Shown here: in pieces, positions 6,015 through 9,741 of the stretch
Position numbering within the stretch: position 1 is the stretch's first letter
How the letters are laid out: each line of letters starts with the position of its first letter
DNA from: Burkholderia gladioli
GTDB taxonomy: Bacteria > Pseudomonadota > Gammaproteobacteria > Burkholderiales > Burkholderiaceae
Length of the DNA: 9,741 nt
NCBI GenBank assembly: GCA_009914575.1
Contig: WNEB01000046.1
Span: forward strand, 1-9,741
Reading direction: 5' to 3'
Position numbers and translations under genes: made by a program
The notes under the pieces: generated by a model
The model's input: the letters and a program-made list of their open reading frames with translations, nothing else
What the model was told of the DNA's origin: nothing
The model's database searches: none

Positions 6015-8508
6015 ATGACCTACAAAAATCGAAAGAAGATGGCCGGCAGCGGCCTCGGGGTATTCGCGCTGGGTGCGATCCAGGCGTTCGCGGCCAGCGC
6101 CGCGACGGCGGCGGAGCCGGCGCTGTCGGCGCTCGGTCCGAGCGGCGGGCTGGTGATTCCGTACGGCTTCACGTTGCCGCAGGGCACGTTCGAAGGCCAG
6201 TACAACGACTACATCGATCCGCGCTTCGGCCGCACGGCCAGCAAGTCGGACATCGCGTGGGCGGGCATCGGCATCCTGCCGTACGTCGAGGCGACGGGCG
6301 GGCTGGTCAACTATACGGGCAACGTGCGACCGGTATTTCCGGGCGCGGAATCGATCGTGGTGCGTCACCTGATGGCCAACCTCAAGGTGGCGGTGCCGAA
6401 GTTCTTCCGCTATCAGCCGGACATCGCGTTCGGCATCAACGACATCGGCGGCCAGACGCATTTCTTCCGCGCGAAATACGGCGTGATCTCGCAGGCGCTC
6501 GGTCCGGCGACGTTCACGGTCGGTTACGGCAGCGGCGACCGGCTCGACGGTGCGTTCGGCGGCGCGGAGCTGAGCGTCTTCAACACTGGCCTGTCGCTGC
6601 TGGTCGAGCACGATTCGCAGGCGCCCTACGCGGGCATTCGCTATCACTCGCCGGGTATCCGCTGGCTGGCCGACGCAAGCGTGGTCGCCACGCTGATGCG
6701 TTCGCTGAAGGACACGCACGGCGTGGCCGAACGCACGTCGTTCTCGGTCGGCATCCAGGTTCCGCTCGGCAGGCGCTTCGACGCCGCGCATTGCGCCAAC
6801 GCGCTGTGCGACGCGCGGCAGGCAGCGGCCGACGATGCGGCGGCGCGCGTCGCCAATGTCTCGAACGTCTCGAACGTCTCGAACGTCTCGCACGTCTCGC
6901 ACGTCTCGCACGTCTCGAACGTCTCGAATGCCTCGAATGCCTCGAATGCCTCGAACGACGCGGCGGCGAACGCGGCCTCGCATTCCGAGGCCAGCGCGTC
7001 CGCCGGCGTCGCCGCCGCCGATCCCGCCGCGGCGAGGGCGGGCACGCCGTTGCTGCTGCCGGTCGTCGCCTGGTCCGCGCTGCATCCCGCGCCGTCCGGC
7101 GAGATCAATGCGCGCGCCGCGATGCAGCGCGTCGGCGCGATCGCGCCGGTGACGAGCGGGCCGACCTCGCTCGATGCGATCGTCGATGCGCTGTCGGACG
7201 CCAGGCTCGAACGCGACCGCGCGGGCATTGTCGGCCACGACCTGGTGGTCGAATACGAAAACCATCGCTACAACCAGAACGAGGCCGACGCGCTCGGCAT
7301 CGCGCTCGGCATCGCCGTGCGCCACGCGGGCGGCGAGATCGACACGATCCGCGTGGTGATCCGCAAGGCGAACGCGGCGATGGCCGAAGTCAGCGTGGAT
7401 CGCGGCGCGTATGCGGCGCGCCGACCACGGCGAGCGCGTCGCTGTCGATGCGCATGCGCCCGACCTACGATTCGGCCAGCGTGGACTGGTCGGCCAAGAC
7501 GGGCCGCCACAGCTACGTGCGCTTCGAGATCGCACCGGTCACGAACTATCTGTACGGCACCGACTACGGCAACTTCGACTACTCGGTCGGCGCCCAGGTG
7601 CGCGCGTTCGTGCCGCTCTGGCGCGGCGCTGAGTTCTACGCGAGCGCGATCGCGCCGCTCGCCAACAGCCGCAACATGGACAACGACCGCTTCTACAGCG
7701 CGTACCGCCTGCGCGGCGGCATCGCCGATGCCGCCGCGCAGGCCCAGAGCTTCTGGATCGCGCCGCGCGTGCTGAACGTCACGGCGGCGGGCAAGTTCGA
7801 TCTGCAATACCTCGGCGTCGAGAACGAGACGACGGCGTTCGTGCCGGGCCGGCCCGACGTGGTGCGCCTGAAGCTGGCCTACCTGCGCCGCGAGCCGGGC
7901 AAGGACGCGCTGCCGGACGTGAAGAACGCCTCGCTGACCTATCGCTGGGTGCAGCCGGCCTGGAAGCTGTGGATCGAGGCGTGCGTGGCGCGCTACGTGG
8001 GTGGCGACAAGGGGCCGCTGGTGGTGGCCACACGCTGGTTCGACGACGTCGCGTTCAGCTTCCAGGCGCAGCACAGCGGTCACGGCTCACTTATCGGCGC
8101 GTCGGTCAGCCTGCCGCTCACGCCGCGTCAGGGCATGAAGCCGGGCCTGGCCGAGGTGGCGGGCACATCGCAGTTCGACCTGAATTTCCGCACGCGCGTG
8201 GGCTCGACCAACTACCTGGCGACCGACGGCGCGCAGAGCCTCGACTTCGGCTACGATACGCAGCAGTTGTTGCTGAACCAGGGCCGCTTCAGCGCCGGGT
8301 ATTTCGCGACGCAGCTCTACCGGATGCGCGACGCCTACGAGCGCTACGCCGCGCCCGACGCTGCCGCCACGCGCAAGACGCCGGCCGCGAAGCCGGACCC
8401 GCAGACGCAGAGCAGACGACGCCCGGGCAGAACCTACCAGCGCTCGTTGCGAATGCAACGAACCAGATCGCGACGGCGGCGCCGTCCGCCGCCGCGCCGC
8501 AACCCTGA
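6015..8508 (+). pseudogene. YjbH-type outer-membrane (exopolysaccharide) protein, two frameshifts
   Basis: YjbH/GfcD-type proteins are outer-membrane beta-barrel proteins linked to exopolysaccharide and capsule production; their exact role is unsettled. ATG6015 gives a signal peptide (KNRKK, then a hydrophobic GLGVFALGAIQAFAA, cleavage near ATA-AE). The first half shows the family pattern: SGGLVIPYGFTLPQGTFEGQ, then LPYVEATGGLVNYTG, and alternating amphipathic strands to about residue 255. A linker holds the NVS-type repeat (residues 281-313). A conserved YENHRYNQNEADALG block starts near 414, followed by a second strand-rich half (FEIAPVTNYLYG, FYASAIAPLANS, LDFGYDTQQLLL). The frame shifts near 7405-7440 and again near 8395-8405; each is explained by one missing base. 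Repaired, the protein is about 831 aa and ends at TGA 8506-8508. Unrepaired, translation ends at 7775 with a scrambled tail. No strong Shine-Dalgarno precedes ATG6015; ATG6039 is an alternative with a weaker signal peptide. Confidence 0.85.
6855..6953 (+). repeat. 9-bp minisatellite, 11 units (AACGTCTCG and variants)
   Basis: Eleven head-to-tail 9-mers encode Asn/His-Val/Ala-Ser. In order: one AATGTCTCG, three AACGTCTCG, three CACGTCTCG, one AACGTCTCG and three AATGCCTCG. The variants occur in runs of three, as expected from recent slippage or unequal crossover. The unit length is a multiple of three, so changes in copy number lengthen or shorten the linker of the YjbH-type protein without breaking its frame. 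Confidence 0.95.
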
Positions 8509-8519
8509 AACCACACGAC

Positions 8520-8562
8520 GCGCGCGGTGCGAACGTCTCCCTCGACGTTTCGCGCCGCGCGC
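8520..8562 (+). other. Strong hairpin between the YjbH-type and lipoprotein genes
   Basis: The arms 8520-8536 and 8545-8562 are complementary over about 16 pairs (GCGCGCGG then GCGAA and CGT), with one mismatch and one bulge, around an 8-nt loop. No U-tract follows, so it is not a classical terminator. In the 92-nt gap of a probable operon it could stabilise mRNA or adjust the ratio of the two products. Confidence 0.5.
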
Positions 8563-8600
8563 GGTCGGCACGACGATTCACGAGACCACGGAGAACCACG

Positions 8601-9329
8601 ATGAAAACACGCGTTAGGAAGCTGCGCGCCGCGCAGTGGATGGGGCCGGGCGTCGTCGCGATGGCCCTGATGGCCGCTTGCGGCGGCGGCGGGGACAGCG
8701 GCGGCGGGCCGGTCACGACCTCGACCACGGCCTCGGGCAAGATCAGCGGCACCGCGGCGGTGGGCGCGGCGATGGCGAACGCGTCGATCACGGTGGCCTG
8801 CGCGCAGGGCACGGGCGCGAGCACGGCCACGGCCACCGGCGCGTTCACGGTGAGCTTAGCGTTCTCCGGGACTTGCGCCATCACGGGCAGCACGGGCACG
8901 GCCACGCTGCACTCGCTCGCGAACGGCAGCGGCACGTTCAACGTGACGCCGCTGACCGAACTGATGCTCGTCTATCTCGCCGGCGAACTCGGCACCGATC
9001 TGAACGGCCTGCTCGGCGGCCTCGGGTCGAACACGGCCTATCAGAGCGCAGTGGCCAACAGCGCGAACCTGAGCGCCGCGCAGGGCGGCGTGGCGACGGT
9101 GCTGAAGTCGATGTTCAACATCACGCTGTCGACCTCGGCGTTCCTGACGACGGCGTTCACGCCGGGTCAGCCGGGTGCCGACGCCGACCTCGACGCACTG
9201 CAGGCGGCGGGCGCGTTCACGAGCGCCGGCACGCCGTCCGCGGCACTGCTGTCGACCGTGGCTGCGGCCGGCACGGCAGCCAACCGCCCGACGGGCGGCA
9301 CGGGCGGCAGCACCAGCGGCACGCCCTGA
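8601..9329 (+). CDS. Putative outer-membrane lipoprotein, Gly/Ala/Thr-rich
   Basis: The product is 242 aa. ATG8601 is set by a good ribosome site GGAGAA (8590-8595) 5 nt upstream. A positively charged N-terminus (KTRVRKLR) and a hydrophobic stretch end in the lipobox LMAAC, with the lipid-modified cysteine at 27. Glycine follows the cysteine rather than aspartate, which favours outer-membrane sorting. After a flexible GGGGDSGGG linker, residues 45-110 (KISGTAAVGAAMANASITVAC, then TATGAFTVSL) look like a small beta-sandwich of the carboxypeptidase-regulatory-like kind. NVTPLTELM at 114-122 is a motif I associate with Burkholderia lipoproteins of unknown function. The rest is Ala/Ser/Thr-rich, and the end is Gly/Thr-rich. 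The function is unknown. The gene lies 92 nt after the YjbH-type gene on the same strand, so co-transcription from the sigma-54 promoter and a shared envelope role are likely. Confidence 0.85.
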   Translation: MKTRVRKLRAAQWMGPGVVAMALMAACGGGGDSGGGPVTTSTTASGKISGTAAVGAAMANASITVACAQGTGASTATATGAFTVSLAFSGTCAITGSTGTATLHSLANGSGTFNVTPLTELMLVYLAGELGTDLNGLLGGLGSNTAYQSAVANSANLSAAQGGVATVLKSMFNITLSTSAFLTTAFTPGQPGADADLDALQAAGAFTSAGTPSAALLSTVAAAGTAANRPTGGTGGSTSGTP

Positions 9330-9361
9330 GCCGCCGGTTCGCCTGACCGACGCGAGCGGAC

Positions 9362-9390
9362 GCGGCCGGCGCTCATGCGGCGCTGGCCGC
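9362..9390 (+). other. Long GC-rich stem-loop after the lipoprotein gene
   Basis: The arms 9362-9372 and 9380-9390 pair over 11 positions (one G-U) around a 7-nt loop, 32 nt after the stop codon. Only a mixed CTAAAGTTGTC follows, so it lacks a proper U-tract. It probably protects the 3' end or helps termination. Confidence 0.45.
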
Positions 9391-9430
9391 CTAAAGTTGT
9401 CATTTCGCGCAATCGTTTGCGTGAATGTTG

Positions 9431-9453
9431 CCAACGTCATTCATGTTGGTTTT
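9431..9453 (+). terminator. Probable intrinsic terminator of the YjbH-lipoprotein unit
   Basis: CCAACGT and ATGTTGG form a 7-bp stem (one G-U) with a 5-nt loop, followed directly by TTTT. It lies about 100 nt after the lipoprotein stop on the same strand. The stem is shorter and more AT-rich than the preceding one but has the U-tract. The ISL3-family element begins two bases after the T-run. Confidence 0.5.
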
Positions 9454-9455
9454 AT

Positions 9456-9741
9456 GGCTCTCTTGAAAAATGAGTGGATTACGCGACATGCGGGTTGATG
9501 TTCGAGAAGTCGAGCTTGCCGGCGATCAGAAACAGCACGGTCCGCATGGTCGTGAGGTTGGTGTATCCGCGTGCCTTTCGCTTGGCGGCCTGGAAGAGTC
9601 CGTTGATGGCTTCCAGGAAGCCGTTGGTCTGACGCGTCTGCGTCCAGGCCACGATGCCGGCGAAGTGCTTGCGAATCATGCGCACGACGTCCTTCATCGG
9701 CTCGACCTTCGAGCGCATGACGTTGGTGCACCACTGCTCGA
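9456..9741 (-). mobile_element. ISL3-family insertion sequence, partial; 3' end of transposase
   Basis: The element end begins GGCTCTCTTGAAAAATGAG at 9456, and a transposase reading frame ends 23 bp inside it. The rest runs off the right edge. If 8 bp were duplicated, the left copy would be GGTTTTAT at 9448-9455. Its end is almost the same as the ends of the 265-bp element near mutS, so this type of element is the probable source of transposase for that MITE. Confidence 0.85.
9479..9741 (-). CDS. ISL3-family transposase, C-terminal part (cut by window edge)
   Basis: The frame is open from the right edge and ends at TAA 9479-9481. The visible 87 codons begin EQWCTNVMRSKVEPMKD and continue through VVRMIRKHFAGIVAW, NGFLEAINGLFQAAKRKARG and MRTVLFLIAGKL. 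The block with N-G-F-x-E-x-I-N-G-x-x-Q-x-x-K-R-K-A-R-G is the typical end of the DDE_Tnp_ISL3 domain and includes the presumed catalytic glutamate. The C-terminal half appears intact. The start and the two catalytic aspartates are outside the window, so integrity of the whole gene is unknown. An internal ATG at 9718 is not a real start because homologous sequence continues upstream. Confidence 0.9.
   Translation of the reverse strand, partial: EQWCTNVMRSKVEPMKDVVRMIRKHFAGIVAWTQTRQTNGFLEAINGLFQAAKRKARGYTNLTTMRTVLFLIAGKLDFSNINPHVA

Noticed and set aside
6855..6953. CRISPR-like array
   Set aside because: The units are 9 bp, contiguous, without spacers and in-frame within a gene: a coding minisatellite.
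6644..7228. Minus-strand frame opposite the minisatellite with a repeated ETFETC-like pattern
   Set aside because: The periodic protein is the reverse reading of the 9-bp repeat; nothing supports translation.
1..9741. Composite transposon bounded by the two IS elements
   Set aside because: The flanking elements belong to different families (IS5/IS903 and ISL3) with unrelated ends, so they cannot mobilise the interval as one unit, and it carries a housekeeping gene (mutS).

Overview
The window looks like a chromosomal segment from a Burkholderia-type betaproteobacterium. It is very GC-rich, its third codon positions favour G or C, it carries a Burkholderia-style MutS of 890 aa, and it is bounded by two insertion sequences from different families. 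No identification beyond the Burkholderia sensu lato level can be supported from the sequence alone.

Layout from left to right. Positions 1-459 are the end of an IS5-family (IS903-like) element running off the left edge, with the first 115 codons of its transposase on the minus strand. Its terminal repeat is fused to the 3' end of a minus-strand gene (445-1584) for a secreted, metallophosphoesterase-like protein, so the IS supplies the last codons and the stop. That gene overlaps the end of mutS (1568-4240, minus) by 17 nt. Just upstream of mutS, at 4259-4523, is a 265-bp non-coding element with inverted repeats and a perfect 8-bp target duplication. Its ends match the end of the ISL3-family element at the right edge, so it is a MITE-like element. 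Next is a minus-strand FkbM-type methyltransferase (4659-5473) broken by one frameshift. A divergent region of about 540 bp carries a well-formed sigma-54 promoter with several inverted repeats. This promoter reads into a plus-strand YjbH-type outer-membrane protein gene (6015-8508), which is interrupted by two frameshifts and contains an 11-unit, 9-bp minisatellite. A lipoprotein gene follows (8601-9329), then hairpins and a likely terminator. The partial ISL3-family element (9456 to the edge, minus) closes the window.

How the genes fit together. mutS and the phosphoesterase-like gene form a translationally overlapping pair. The YjbH-type protein and the lipoprotein probably form a sigma-54-controlled envelope or exopolysaccharide unit, with the FkbM methyltransferase as a divergent neighbour of possibly related role. 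Both of these surface-associated genes carry apparent single-base deletions, while mutS, the phosphoesterase-like gene and the lipoprotein read through cleanly.

The points most worth checking are the MITE 18 bp upstream of the mutS start, the sigma-54 promoter region, the cluster of frameshifts, and the IS end that rewrites a C-terminus. Nothing here is a clear undescribed defence or secretion system.
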